The notes beneath the pieces are model-generated. The model was given only the letters and a program-made list of their open reading frames with translations. It ran no database searches and had not been told where the DNA came from. DNA of 49,842 bases, from the NCBI GenBank assembly GCA_041498815.1, contig JBGQJC010000013.1, forward strand, positions 1 through 49,842. The letters are read 5' to 3'. Source of the DNA: DATDPM01 sp041498815. GTDB taxonomy: Bacteria > Pseudomonadota > Alphaproteobacteria > DATDPM01. Position 1 is the stretch's first letter; each line of letters begins with the position of its first letter. Below, in pieces: positions 25,267 to 33,591 of this stretch. The translations under genes and the position numbers were made by a program.

Positions 25267-26984
25267 TGCATTTTCCCGGCGCCAAGATTCTGCATCGGTT
25301 CGGCCGCGGCCGCGATATGGTTCACGAGGTGGCGCGTCTGTTCGAATCGGGCGGGCCGTTCGCCCGTTTTCCGGGTCCGGCCGCCTGTGTCGATGCCACC
25401 GGGCGGGTCCTGGCCGCCAACGACAAGGCGGGCGAGATTTTGCCCGACCTCGCCCAAGGCCCGGGCACCAAATTGTCCCAGGCGCTGCACGAGGCGTTGG
25501 CGCAAGGCACGGTGACGGCCGCAACCGTCACCGTGGCGCAGACCCAAGGTTCGATTGCGGTCACCGTGGTGCCGGTGGACCCGGGGCCGGACGGGGCCAA
25601 ATCCGCCCTGCTGTTCGGCCGCGACATGACCTTGATGCGCAATCTGCGCGCGGCACTCACCGAATCGCGGCAGCGCTATAAGGATCTGGTCGAGATTTCG
25701 AGCGATTTCGCCTGGGAGACGGATGCGGAGGGCAAGCTCGTGTTCGTGTCGCCCCGCGGCGCGCTCGGCTACCGCGCCAATCAGCTCGTGGGCCACGATC
25801 CCCGCGCGCTTTTCATCATCCACCCGACCGACGAGGCGGCGCTGCCGTTTTTCGCCCGCGCACCGCGCGAAGACGCGACCGTCTGGGCGAGGCGTGCCGA
25901 CGGCAAGCTCTCGTGTCTGCTCGTCTCCTGCGTGCCCGTGACGGCCGAGACCGGCGACTGGCGCGGCGCGCGCGGCGTGGCCCGCGACGTGACCGAGGCG
26001 CGCGAACGCGATGCGGCTTTGGCTCGGGCTCGGGCCCGCGAGCAGCTTCTGGCCTACATCGTGCGCCAGATCCGCGACGAAATCGTGCCCCAGAACATGA
26101 TGAACGCGGCGGCCGCGGCGATCGCCAAGGCCTTCGCGGCCGGAGGCTGCCGCATCTACCGGGCGCGCTTTGAAGGCGGCTTTGTCCTCGCGGCTGAATT
26201 CGGCACCGTGCCGGCAACGCCCGAGGCCCCGCTTTCGGCGCTGGGCCACGGCAATGAGCGTTGCCACGCCAATTCCGACGGCCGGCTGGTTCTCGCGATC
26301 GCCACGCGCTACCGCCACGCGGTGAACGGCGCGATTTCGTTGTGGCGCGAGCAAGGCGACAGCGAATTCGACAAGGACGATCTGGGCCTGTTGGGCGAGG
26401 TCGCGAACCAGATCGGCATCGCCCTGGAACAGCTCGCCAACCATGAAGAGCTGGAGCGATTGAGCCGCACCGATACCCTGACCGGCCTTCTCAACCGGCG
26501 CGTCTTCATTGAAGAGGTGAGCCGGCGGTTGATCGGGGCCGAGCGCGGCGGCCACGCGGGCGCCCTGGGGTATATCGATCTCGACAATTTCAAATACGTC
26601 AACGACAACCTCGGCCACCAGCAGGGCGACCGCGCGCTGATCGCGGTTGCGGACATTCTGCGTAGCCACGCCGGCGAGACGGATTTAGCGGCCCGGTTTG
26701 GGGGCGACGAGTTCGCCTTCTGGATCGAGGATGCCGACGAAAAGCGCGCCACCGCCAAGGCGGCGGCGCTGCGGGCGGCGGCCGTAGCGCTTGCGCGATA
26801 CTCGGGCGATGCCGCGCACCCGATAGGTTTCTCGATCGGGATCGCGGTCTTCGAGCCGCAGGCGGGCGAACGGCTCGACCAGCTCATGGCGCGCGCCGAC
26901 GAGGCCATGTATTCGGTGAAGAAGTCGGGGAAGAACGGCTCGGCGATCGCCGAAAAAGCCTTGGCCCAGGGGGGCGCGCGATGA
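25266..26984 (+). CDS. PAS-PAS-GAF-GGDEF diguanylate cyclase
   Basis: A 572-residue soluble protein. Two PAS domains (about 28-120 and 135-245), a GAF-like domain (about 265-395) and a C-terminal GGDEF domain (about 400-565). The active-site loop RFGGDEF (about 477-483) and the LTGLLNRR and YIDLDNFKYVNDNLGH motifs are intact, so synthesis of cyclic-di-GMP is expected. The product-inhibition site RxxD, five residues before GGDEF, reads GETD, so feedback through that site is probably absent. Start and stop overlap both neighbours (TGATG before, ATGA after), a sign of translational coupling with the EAL protein and the DUF2336 protein. Confidence 0.9.
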   Translation: MHFPGAKILHRFGRGRDMVHEVARLFESGGPFARFPGPAACVDATGRVLAANDKAGEILPDLAQGPGTKLSQALHEALAQGTVTAATVTVAQTQGSIAVTVVPVDPGPDGAKSALLFGRDMTLMRNLRAALTESRQRYKDLVEISSDFAWETDAEGKLVFVSPRGALGYRANQLVGHDPRALFIIHPTDEAALPFFARAPREDATVWARRADGKLSCLLVSCVPVTAETGDWRGARGVARDVTEARERDAALARARAREQLLAYIVRQIRDEIVPQNMMNAAAAAIAKAFAAGGCRIYRARFEGGFVLAAEFGTVPATPEAPLSALGHGNERCHANSDGRLVLAIATRYRHAVNGAISLWREQGDSEFDKDDLGLLGEVANQIGIALEQLANHEELERLSRTDTLTGLLNRRVFIEEVSRRLIGAERGGHAGALGYIDLDNFKYVNDNLGHQQGDRALIAVADILRSHAGETDLAARFGGDEFAFWIEDADEKRATAKAAALRAAAVALARYSGDAAHPIGFSIGIAVFEPQAGERLDQLMARADEAMYSVKKSGKNGSAIAEKALAQGGAR

Positions 26985-28345
26985 AAGCGGCGCTCAATCG
27001 GATCGCCAGCGCGTTCAAGCTCCCGCGCAAACCGCTCTCCTATGACGAGGAAAAGCAGCTCGCCCGCGACGCCGACATGACGGTGCGGGCAAAGCTTGCC
27101 GGTCGCGAGGACGTACGCCCGGAAATCCTGTACTACCTCGCCGAAGATCCGGCGCCCGAGGTCCGCCGCAAGATCGCGTCAAATGCCAGCTCGCCGCGCC
27201 ACGCCGACTTGATTCTGGCTCGCGACGGCGATGATGTCGTTCGCAGCGATGTGGCGGGAAAGATCGCCCAACTCGCCCCTGGGCTTTCCGCCGACGAGCA
27301 AGAGCAAGTCCGACGCATGACGTACCAGATTCTGGAAATCCTGGCGCGAGATCAGCTGCCGCGGGTGCGCCGGATACTCGCCGAAACCTTGAAGGACATG
27401 TCCAACGCGCCGCATGAGATCATCGGCAAGCTGGCGCGCGACACCGACATCGATGTCGCGGGACCGGTGCTGCGGTCTTCGCCGGTGCTCACCGACGAGG
27501 ACTTGATCGAGATCATCCGAACCTGCCCGATTGCGGGTCCGGTTGCCGAAATCTCGCGCCGCGCCAATGTCGGGGAAAAGGTGACCGATGCCATCATCGA
27601 TACCGACGATGTGGAGGCCATCGGCACGCTGCTCGCCAACCCCAGCGCCCAGATTCGCGAAGAGGCTCTGGATAGAATCATCGATCGCGCGCCGGAAATC
27701 GAATCCTGGCACGAGCCTTTGGCGCGCCGTCCGAAGTTGTCGTCGATGGCGGTGACCAAGATCGCGCGGTTCGTCGCCGATTCCCTGATCGAAGTGATGC
27801 ACGCCCGCGGCGACATCGATCCGTCGACCGTGGCGGTCCTGAAGTCCGAGCTCTCTAACCGCCTTGACCGCGATTCGGACAGCCGCAAGACCGATGACAA
27901 GACCGGCGCCAAAGACGATGGCAAGGGCGAAGGCAATTTCGATTCCCTGCCCGAAGCCGCGATTGCCCGCGCGCGCCGCCTCTATACCCAGGGCAAGCTG
28001 AAGGAAGACGCCGTATCCGAGGCGCTTGCCGCGGGCGACCGGCGCTTCGTGGCCGCGGCGTTGGCGGTGCTGTCGGGGCTCCCCTTGGCGCTGGTCGAGA
28101 AAGTCGCCGAATCGAAAAGCGCCCGCGGCGTGGTCGCGATATGCTGGAAGGCGAATTTCGCCATGCGCTTCGCCACGCAGCTTCAGATCCGTTACGCCCA
28201 TATCGCGCCCAATGCCGCGATCAACCCGGCGGACGGCGAAAAGTATCCCCTCACGCCGGAAGAGATGGATTGGCAGATCGATTTCTTCGGAACCATGGTC
28301 CCGGGCGAAGCCGAAGCGAAACCGCCGCTGCGCTCTCGCGCCTAG
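26981..28345 (+). CDS. DUF2336 HEAT-like repeat protein
   Basis: A 454-residue soluble protein. From about residue 30 to 260 it is built of short helical repeats of HEAT type (VRAKLAGREDVRPEILYYLA, PEVRRKIASNASSP), matching DUF2336 (PF10098), common in alphaproteobacteria. A charged, low-complexity linker (about 300-325, Asp/Lys/Gly rich) precedes a C-terminal helical part. No catalytic motif is visible. The ATG overlaps the GGDEF gene stop by 4 bases, so it probably serves in the same cyclic-di-GMP pathway as a partner or effector; that role is inference. Confidence 0.82.
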   Translation: MKAALNRIASAFKLPRKPLSYDEEKQLARDADMTVRAKLAGREDVRPEILYYLAEDPAPEVRRKIASNASSPRHADLILARDGDDVVRSDVAGKIAQLAPGLSADEQEQVRRMTYQILEILARDQLPRVRRILAETLKDMSNAPHEIIGKLARDTDIDVAGPVLRSSPVLTDEDLIEIIRTCPIAGPVAEISRRANVGEKVTDAIIDTDDVEAIGTLLANPSAQIREEALDRIIDRAPEIESWHEPLARRPKLSSMAVTKIARFVADSLIEVMHARGDIDPSTVAVLKSELSNRLDRDSDSRKTDDKTGAKDDGKGEGNFDSLPEAAIARARRLYTQGKLKEDAVSEALAAGDRRFVAAALAVLSGLPLALVEKVAESKSARGVVAICWKANFAMRFATQLQIRYAHIAPNAAINPADGEKYPLTPEEMDWQIDFFGTMVPGEAEAKPPLRSRA

Positions 28346-28352
28346 GCCCTCG

Positions 28353-29264
28353 TCAGCGCCCGCGGTGAATCAGCGTACCGACGCCGTGCTCGGTGAAAAT
28401 TTCCAGTAGCAGCGCGTGCGGCACCCGGCCGTCGATGATGACGGCGGCCTCGACTCCCGATTGAACCGCCTCGAGGCAGGTTTCGACTTTTGGGATCATT
28501 CCGCCCGTGATCGTTCCATCATCAATAAGCTCGCGCGCCCGGTCCACCGTCAGCTCGGAAATCAGGCGCTTGTCCTTATCCAGCACGCCGACCACGTCGG
28601 TCAGCAGCAAGAGACGCGTCGCCTCCACGGCGGCCGCGATCGCGCCCGCCGCGGTGTCGGCATTGATGTTGTAGGTCTCGCCGTCGGCGCCGAATCCCAG
28701 CGGCGCGATCACCGGGATGATACCGGCGCGCTCGAGCGTGTTCAGCATGTGACGCCGGACCAATACGGGTTCACCGACGAAGCCGAGATCGAGAACCTTC
28801 TCGATGTTCGAATCGGGATCCTTGGTCGTGCGCCGCAGCTTGCGTGCTTCGATCATCCCGCCGTCCTTGCCCGAAAGACCGATGGCGATGCCTCCGGCCT
28901 CGAACACCGCGCGCACGATCTCCTTGTTGATCGAGCCCGAAAGGACCATCTCGACAATCTCGACGGTTTCCTTGTCGGTGACGCGCAAGCCATCGACGAA
29001 AGAGCTCTTGACCTTGAGGCGCTCCAGCATCGCGCCGATCTGCGGGCCCCCGCCGTGCACGACGATGGGCTGGATTCCCACCTGCTGCAACAGCACCACG
29101 TCGCGCGCGAACAGCCGCGACAACTCCGCATCGCCCATGGCGTGGCCGCCGTATTTGACGACGAAGGTGCGCCCCGAATAGCGGCGCATATAGGGCAGCG
29201 CCTCGGACAAGGTCTTGGCCTTGGCGAGGTAGATTTCCCGGTCGCTGTCGTTCTTGGGCGCCAT
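28353..29264 (-). CDS. argB: Acetylglutamate kinase
   Basis: A 303-residue amino-acid kinase catalysing the second step of arginine synthesis. Family motifs include VVKYGGHAMGD, VVHGGGPQIG, GLSGKDGGMI and the ATP-site segment LLLLTDVVGVLDKD; the closing GGMIPKVETC is also conserved. An N-terminal helix before the kinase core (KAKTLSEALPYMRRY) is the feature found in arginine-inhibited hexameric enzymes, so feedback by arginine is likely. ATG at 29264 is taken from the family start. It follows engB by 40 bases. Confidence 0.95.
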   Translation of the reverse strand: MAPKNDSDREIYLAKAKTLSEALPYMRRYSGRTFVVKYGGHAMGDAELSRLFARDVVLLQQVGIQPIVVHGGGPQIGAMLERLKVKSSFVDGLRVTDKETVEIVEMVLSGSINKEIVRAVFEAGGIAIGLSGKDGGMIEARKLRRTTKDPDSNIEKVLDLGFVGEPVLVRRHMLNTLERAGIIPVIAPLGFGADGETYNINADTAAGAIAAAVEATRLLLLTDVVGVLDKDKRLISELTVDRARELIDDGTITGGMIPKVETCLEAVQSGVEAAVIIDGRVPHALLLEIFTEHGVGTLIHRGR

Positions 29265-29304
29265 GGCGCGGGACTTTAGCGGAATCGAAGGAGGCGGGCC
29301 AGCC

Positions 29305-29967
29305 TCAGTTGGCGAGATCCGCAAGCGCCGCGCGCAGTTCGCTCAAGCCGCGGCGCTCCCGCGCGCTGGTGACGATGACCTCGGGATGCGCGGCGGCAAA
29401 GCCGCCAAGCTCTTCGGCCAGGCGGACCAGAAGCGAATCGAGCGCCGCCCCCGTAACCTTGTCCGATTTGGTCAACACCACCTGATACGACACGCCGAGA
29501 TGATCCAGCTTCTTCATGAGCAGGCGGTCGGAATCCGCCGGCCCCAGGCGCGCGTCGATCAAGAGGCAGACGCGGCGCAGCCGGGCCCGGCCCTTGAGAT
29601 AATTCGCGAGCAGCCGGTTCCAGGCCGCAATCTCGCTCTTGCCGGCTTTCGCATAGCCATAGCCCGGCAGATCGACGAGCATCAACTTGTTGGCCAAGGC
29701 GAAGAAATTGATCTGGCGCGTACGCCCCGGCGTGCGCGACACCTTGGCCAAACCGTGGCGGGTGGTCAGCGCATTCAGGAGCGACGATTTCCCGACGTTG
29801 GAACGCCCGGCAAAGGCGACCTCGGGCACGTCGCCTTCGGGAATCCCGGCCAGCGTCGCGGCTCCGGTCACGAAGCGGCAGTCCTGGGCAAACAGGCGGC
29901 GGCCGCGCTCGATTCTTTCGGGGTCCGCGGCTGCGGCGCCGGGAACGCTCCGTCGCCCGCCCGCCAT
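29305..29967 (-). CDS. engB: Ribosome biogenesis GTP-binding protein EngB (YsxC/YihA)
   Basis: A 220-residue GTPase needed for 50S subunit assembly. G1 is AFAGRSNVGKSSLLNAL, G2 lies in RTPGRTRQINFF, G3 is VDLPGYGYA and G4 is LTKSDKV. It begins 7 bases after yidC ends, on the same strand, the usual alphaproteobacterial context. Confidence 0.95.
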   Translation of the reverse strand: MAGGRRSVPGAAAADPERIERGRRLFAQDCRFVTGAATLAGIPEGDVPEVAFAGRSNVGKSSLLNALTTRHGLAKVSRTPGRTRQINFFALANKLMLVDLPGYGYAKAGKSEIAAWNRLLANYLKGRARLRRVCLLIDARLGPADSDRLLMKKLDHLGVSYQVVLTKSDKVTGAALDSLLVRLAEELGGFAAAHPEVIVTSARERRGLSELRAALADLAN

Positions 29968-29974
29968 GCCGCGT

Positions 29975-31717
29975 TTACGTCTTCGGCGGCGCGGCGCGGC
30001 GCATGATGACCCATTGCTGGGTGATCGAAAGCGCGTTGTTCCACGCCCAATAGATCACCAGGCCCGCCGGGAACCGTGCCAGCAAGAACGTGAACACGAT
30101 CGGAAGGATGGCGAAGATCCTGGCTTGGATCGGGTCCGGCGGCGGCGGATTTATCTTCTGCTGTAAAAACATCGTCACGCCCATGATGAGGGGCCAGGCG
30201 CCGAGTGCTAGAAACGCGCCGATCGCGGGAAGCTGCAACGGGTCCCAGGGGATCAGGCCGAACAGGTTGAACACCGTGGTCGGATCGGGCGCGGACAAGT
30301 CCTTGATCCACCCATAGAACGGCGCTTGGCGCATCTCGATGGTGACGAACAGCACCTTGTAAAGCGCGAAGAACACCGGGATCTGGACAATGACCGGCAG
30401 GCACCCCGCCGCCGGATTCACCTTCTCGCGCTTGTAAAGCTCCATCATCTCCTGGTTGAGGCGCGCCTTGTCGTCCGGAAAGCGCTCGCGAAGTTTCACC
30501 ATCTCGGGCTGCAACGCCTTCATCTTGCTCATCGCGCGGTAAGACTTGTTGGCGAGCGGGAAGAACAGAATCTTGATGAGAACGGTCAGGAGCAGAATGG
30601 CCAATCCGAAATTGCCGAGCCAGCCGTGGAAGAAATTGAGGATGTAGAAGATCGGCTTGGTCAGGAAATAGAACCACCCGAAATCGACCGCGAGATCGAA
30701 CCGGTCGATGTTGAGATTCGTCTTGTAGGCGTCGAGGAGCCGCACTTCCTTGGCGCCGGCGAACAGGCGGCTCGTGGATTCGGCGTTGACGCCGGGCGAT
30801 ACGGTCTGCGCCGCGCCCAGGAAATCCACCTGATATTTGTCCGCACCGCCGGCATCCGTATAGCTGAACCGCGTCTTGACGCCGGCTGCCGGGTCGGGGA
30901 TGACGGCGGCCAGCCAATATTTATCGGTGATGCCGATCCACCCGCCCGTGGTCGAATCCTCGATGCTGCGCTTCTCTTTGAGATCTTTGTACTTCACCTC
31001 TTGAAGCGCGCCGTTCAAAACGCCGAGCGGCCCCTCGTGGAGAATGGAATAGCCCAGCACCTTGGGCGTGCCAGCGCGGGAAACCAGGGCATAAGGCAAA
31101 AGCGCCGCCGCCGCCGCGCCGTGGTTTTCCACCTTCTGCGTCACCGTGAACATGTAATTGGCATCGACCGCGATGGTCCGCGTAAAGGTCAGGCCCTGGC
31201 CGTTATCCCAGGAGAGCGTCACCGGCTGATCGGGCGTAAGCCGGTCGCGGTCGGCGCGCCACAGCGTGCCGGCATCCGGAACTGCGACGCCACCACCCGC
31301 CGCCACCCAACCGTATTCCGCGAAATAAGGATTCTGCGTTCCGGCCGGCAAGAGAAGTTCGATCTCCGGGCTGCCGGGATCGGTGGTAACCCGGTAATCG
31401 GCAAGCTCGACATCGTCGATGCGCCCGCCCTGAAGGGCGATCGAACCGTGGATGCGGGGGGTTTCGATTTTGATGCGCTGGCCATGGCTCACGACTTGCT
31501 CGCGTGTCATCGCCTCAACGGCCGGCGCCGCCGCCGCGGGCACCGCGGTGCCGCTCGTTTGCGCGTTCTGGCCGGAGGGCGGGCCCGGTTCCTGTTTGGC
31601 CGCCTCCTGCACCGCGCGTTCGTGTTCGAGCCGCGGCTTTTCGACCAAAAGCTCCCAGGTGATCAAGATCGCGATCGACAGGGCGACCGCCAGCAGCACA
31701 TTGCGCTGGTTATCCAT
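29975..31717 (-). CDS. yidC: Membrane protein insertase YidC
   Basis: A 580-residue insertase of Gram-negative length. An N-terminal helix (VLLAVALSIAILITWELLV) is followed by an Ala/Pro linker, the large periplasmic P1 domain (about 75-340) and the conserved C-terminal core with about five helices, including NPAAGCLPVIVQIPVFFALY. The Arg in the hydrophilic groove is probably within KPIFYILNFFHGWLGN or nearby. It inserts inner-membrane proteins alone or with SecYEG. The ATG overlaps the end of yidD by 8 bases. Confidence 0.95.
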   Translation of the reverse strand: MDNQRNVLLAVALSIAILITWELLVEKPRLEHERAVQEAAKQEPGPPSGQNAQTSGTAVPAAAAPAVEAMTREQVVSHGQRIKIETPRIHGSIALQGGRIDDVELADYRVTTDPGSPEIELLLPAGTQNPYFAEYGWVAAGGGVAVPDAGTLWRADRDRLTPDQPVTLSWDNGQGLTFTRTIAVDANYMFTVTQKVENHGAAAAALLPYALVSRAGTPKVLGYSILHEGPLGVLNGALQEVKYKDLKEKRSIEDSTTGGWIGITDKYWLAAVIPDPAAGVKTRFSYTDAGGADKYQVDFLGAAQTVSPGVNAESTSRLFAGAKEVRLLDAYKTNLNIDRFDLAVDFGWFYFLTKPIFYILNFFHGWLGNFGLAILLLTVLIKILFFPLANKSYRAMSKMKALQPEMVKLRERFPDDKARLNQEMMELYKREKVNPAAGCLPVIVQIPVFFALYKVLFVTIEMRQAPFYGWIKDLSAPDPTTVFNLFGLIPWDPLQLPAIGAFLALGAWPLIMGVTMFLQQKINPPPPDPIQARIFAILPIVFTFLLARFPAGLVIYWAWNNALSITQQWVIMRRAAPPKT

Positions 31718-31976
31718 GGCGGCACCGGGGATTCGAAACTCGTTCCGGGACCGGATCGAATCCGGCCCCGCCCCAAGGATGGCAGCGCAGCAGCCGGGTG
31801 AGGGTCAGGCGCAAGCCGGTCACCGCGCCGAACCGCGCGATCGCTTGTCTTGCATATTCCGAGCAGCTGGGATCGAAGCGGCAGCTCGAAATCAAAAGCG
31901 GCGAAATCGCCAGCTGATAGACGCGGATCAACGCGTGCAGCAAAGCCGCCGGAATCGAAATCGCGGCGCGCGTCAT
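31710..31976 (-). CDS. yidD: Membrane protein insertion efficiency factor YidD
   Basis: An 88-residue protein of the YidD family. The conserved core is present: LIRVYQLAISPLL, CRFDPSCSEYARQAI with three Cys, and HPWGGAGFDPVP. An amphipathic N-terminal helix associates it with the inner membrane, where it aids YidC. The ATG at 31976 overlaps the rnpA stop and its own end overlaps yidC, a tightly coupled order rpmH-rnpA-yidD-yidC. Confidence 0.93.
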   Translation of the reverse strand: MTRAAISIPAALLHALIRVYQLAISPLLISSCRFDPSCSEYARQAIARFGAVTGLRLTLTRLLRCHPWGGAGFDPVPERVSNPRCRHG

Positions 31977-32362
31977 CGTGAGGCCGCAACCCGCTTCGAG
32001 TCTCCGACCTTGCGCAGCGCGTCGGCGAGATCCGCGAGCAGATCGGGAAAGGGGCGGGCCAAAGTTTCGCGCCTTCCGATCACCACATAGTCGTGGCCGG
32101 GAAGCGCCAAACCGGCGAACACTTCTCTTGCCGCGGCGCGCAACCGGCGCCGCGCGCGATTGCGATCGACCGCGTTGCCGACCTTTCGCGTCACCGTGAA
32201 CCCGAGGCGCGGAGCCATGCCGAAATCCTTTCGGGGATTCTGATCGTGAGATTCGCGGCTTGCCGCTTGCAGGATGAGGCCGGGCTTCACGCATTTGCGC
32301 GAGGCCGCTGCGACCCGCAAAAATTCGGAACGCAACCTGAGGCGCCCGAGGTCCACGGCCAT
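31973..32362 (-). CDS. rnpA: Ribonuclease P protein component
   Basis: A 129-residue basic protein that binds the RNase P RNA for 5' maturation of tRNAs. The conserved RNR box is present as NAVDRNRARRRLR (about 62-74), preceded by RLGFTVTRKVG. The N-terminal LRLRSEFLRVA matches the family start. It lies 9 bases after rpmH on the same strand. Confidence 0.93.
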   Translation of the reverse strand: MAVDLGRLRLRSEFLRVAAASRKCVKPGLILQAASRESHDQNPRKDFGMAPRLGFTVTRKVGNAVDRNRARRRLRAAAREVFAGLALPGHDYVVIGRRETLARPFPDLLADLADALRKVGDSKRVAASR

Positions 32363-32371
32363 GAACCCCGG

Positions 32372-32506
32372 CTAGGCCGACAGGCGTTTGCGGCCCTTGG
32401 CGCGGCGGTTCGCGAGCACCCGCCTTCCACCCACGCTCTCCATGCGCTTGCGGAAACCGTGCCGGCGCTTGCGGACCAGAACGCTCGGTTGATAGGTGCG
32501 TTTCAC
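32372..32506 (-). CDS. rpmH: 50S ribosomal protein L34
   Basis: A 44-residue protein starting at GTG (32504-32506) and ending TAG. It reads KRTYQPSVLVRKRRHGF at the N-terminus and RRVLANRRAKGRKRLSA at the end, the complete L34 sequence. The ATG-free start is certain because the family begins exactly at this residue. A near-consensus promoter lies 43-71 bases upstream. Confidence 0.97.
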   Translation of the reverse strand: MKRTYQPSVLVRKRRHGFRKRMESVGGRRVLANRRAKGRKRLSA

Positions 32507-32548
32507 GTGGGACTCCGTCGGCGGGCGCTGAAAAAAGGCGAGGCCGGG

Positions 32549-32577
32549 TGTATACGGGCTTGGCCCGGCGAAGTCAA
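32549..32577 (-). promoter_or_regulatory. Sigma-70-type promoter of rpmH-rnpA-yidD-yidC
   Basis: On the minus strand: -35 TTGACT (32572-32577), exactly 17 bases, then -10 TATACA (32549-32554). Five of six -35 bases and four to five of the -10 bases match consensus, with ideal spacing. The predicted start is about 35 bases before the rpmH GTG. Confidence 0.75.
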
Positions 32578-32784
32578 TGTCCGACCAGCGATTCCGCGCG
32601 GTTTCCGGCCCTGGCCCGGGCTCCCGAATGGTTACGGCGAAAGGCTTCGCGGGCGCAGGAGTATGGGCTCGATCCGCCTCACTCGAAGGTGAATGGTGGC
32701 AGGGGTTTCCGCATGTTACACACCGCAGATGTTGATTGCATGTCGCCCCGCCGGGTCTTGCATGAACCGCATCGAAGATGACGG

Positions 32785-33552
32785 GTGCGTGCGGCGTTGC
32801 AGAGACCGGTTGCGGTGACGGAAGTCAAGAACGGGCAATCCGGCGCGGCCACGATGCTCCGCCGCTTCGTGCCGCTCGCGATTCTCGTCGGCGGCCTCGC
32901 CGCTTTCTTCGCGCTGCACCTGGATCGCTATCTTTCGCTCACCATGCTGGCGGAAAATCGCATGGATCTTTTGGCCTGGGTGCAGCGGTCGGGCGCGCTG
33001 GCGCCCGTCGCGTTCGTGGCGATCTATGCGGTGGCGGTCGCGATCTCGGTGCCGGGGGCGACCGTACTCACGCTTGCGGGCGGGTTCCTGTTCGGCACCG
33101 TGCTCGGCTCTATTTACAGCGTCGTCGGTGCGACGCTCGGCGCGATCGCCGTATTTCTGGCCGCGCGCACGGCGCTGGGCGACGTCTTCCGGGCGCGGGC
33201 CGGGCCGACGCTCCGCAAAATGGAAGCGGGCTTCCGGGAAAACGCGGCAAGCTATCTGCTGCTGCTTCGCCTGGTGCCGCTATTTCCTTTCTGGCTCGTC
33301 AATCTCGTTCCGGCGCTTCTCGGCGTGTCGTTCCGGACCTATGTCTGGACCACCCTGGTCGGTATATTGCCGGGATCGGCGGTCTACACCAGCATCGGCA
33401 ATGGACTGGGGGCCTTGGTCGATGCCGGAAAGATGCCGAATTTGAATATCATCCTGTCGCCTGAGATTCTGCTGCCGCTCGTCGGCCTCGGCCTGCTTTC
33501 ACTTCTGCCCGTCGCCTACAAGAAGCTGAAAGCGCGGCGCCAGGGGGCCTAG
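32785..33552 (+). CDS. TVP38/TMEM64-family (SNARE-associated/DedA-like) membrane protein
   Basis: A 255-residue inner-membrane protein if started at the GTG at 32785; GTG 32815 and ATG 32854 are alternatives in the same frame, and no ribosome site decides. After a first helix (RFVPLAILVGGLAAFFAL) comes the VTT/SNARE-associated domain: PGATVLTLAGGFLFGTVLG, an amphipathic re-entrant region, then RLVPLFPFWLVNLVPALLGV and GILPGSAVYTSIGNGLG. The family has roles in lipid scrambling or membrane homeostasis. It sits 39 bases before a flavoprotein gene, a pairing seen in many bacteria. Confidence 0.88.
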   Translation: MRAALQRPVAVTEVKNGQSGAATMLRRFVPLAILVGGLAAFFALHLDRYLSLTMLAENRMDLLAWVQRSGALAPVAFVAIYAVAVAISVPGATVLTLAGGFLFGTVLGSIYSVVGATLGAIAVFLAARTALGDVFRARAGPTLRKMEAGFRENAASYLLLLRLVPLFPFWLVNLVPALLGVSFRTYVWTTLVGILPGSAVYTSIGNGLGALVDAGKMPNLNIILSPEILLPLVGLGLLSLLPVAYKKLKARRQGA

Positions 33553-33591
33553 GCGCGGCAGGCTCTGATTTAAGAATAAGAGGTGAACAAG

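Noticed and set aside
23458..25524. A long minus-strand open frame opposite the EAL gene
   Set aside because: Arg/Gly/His-rich composition typical of antisense frames, with no motif.
23548..26984. EAL and GGDEF proteins both exactly 572 residues
   Set aside because: The domain layouts and sequences differ, so equal length is coincidence rather than duplication.
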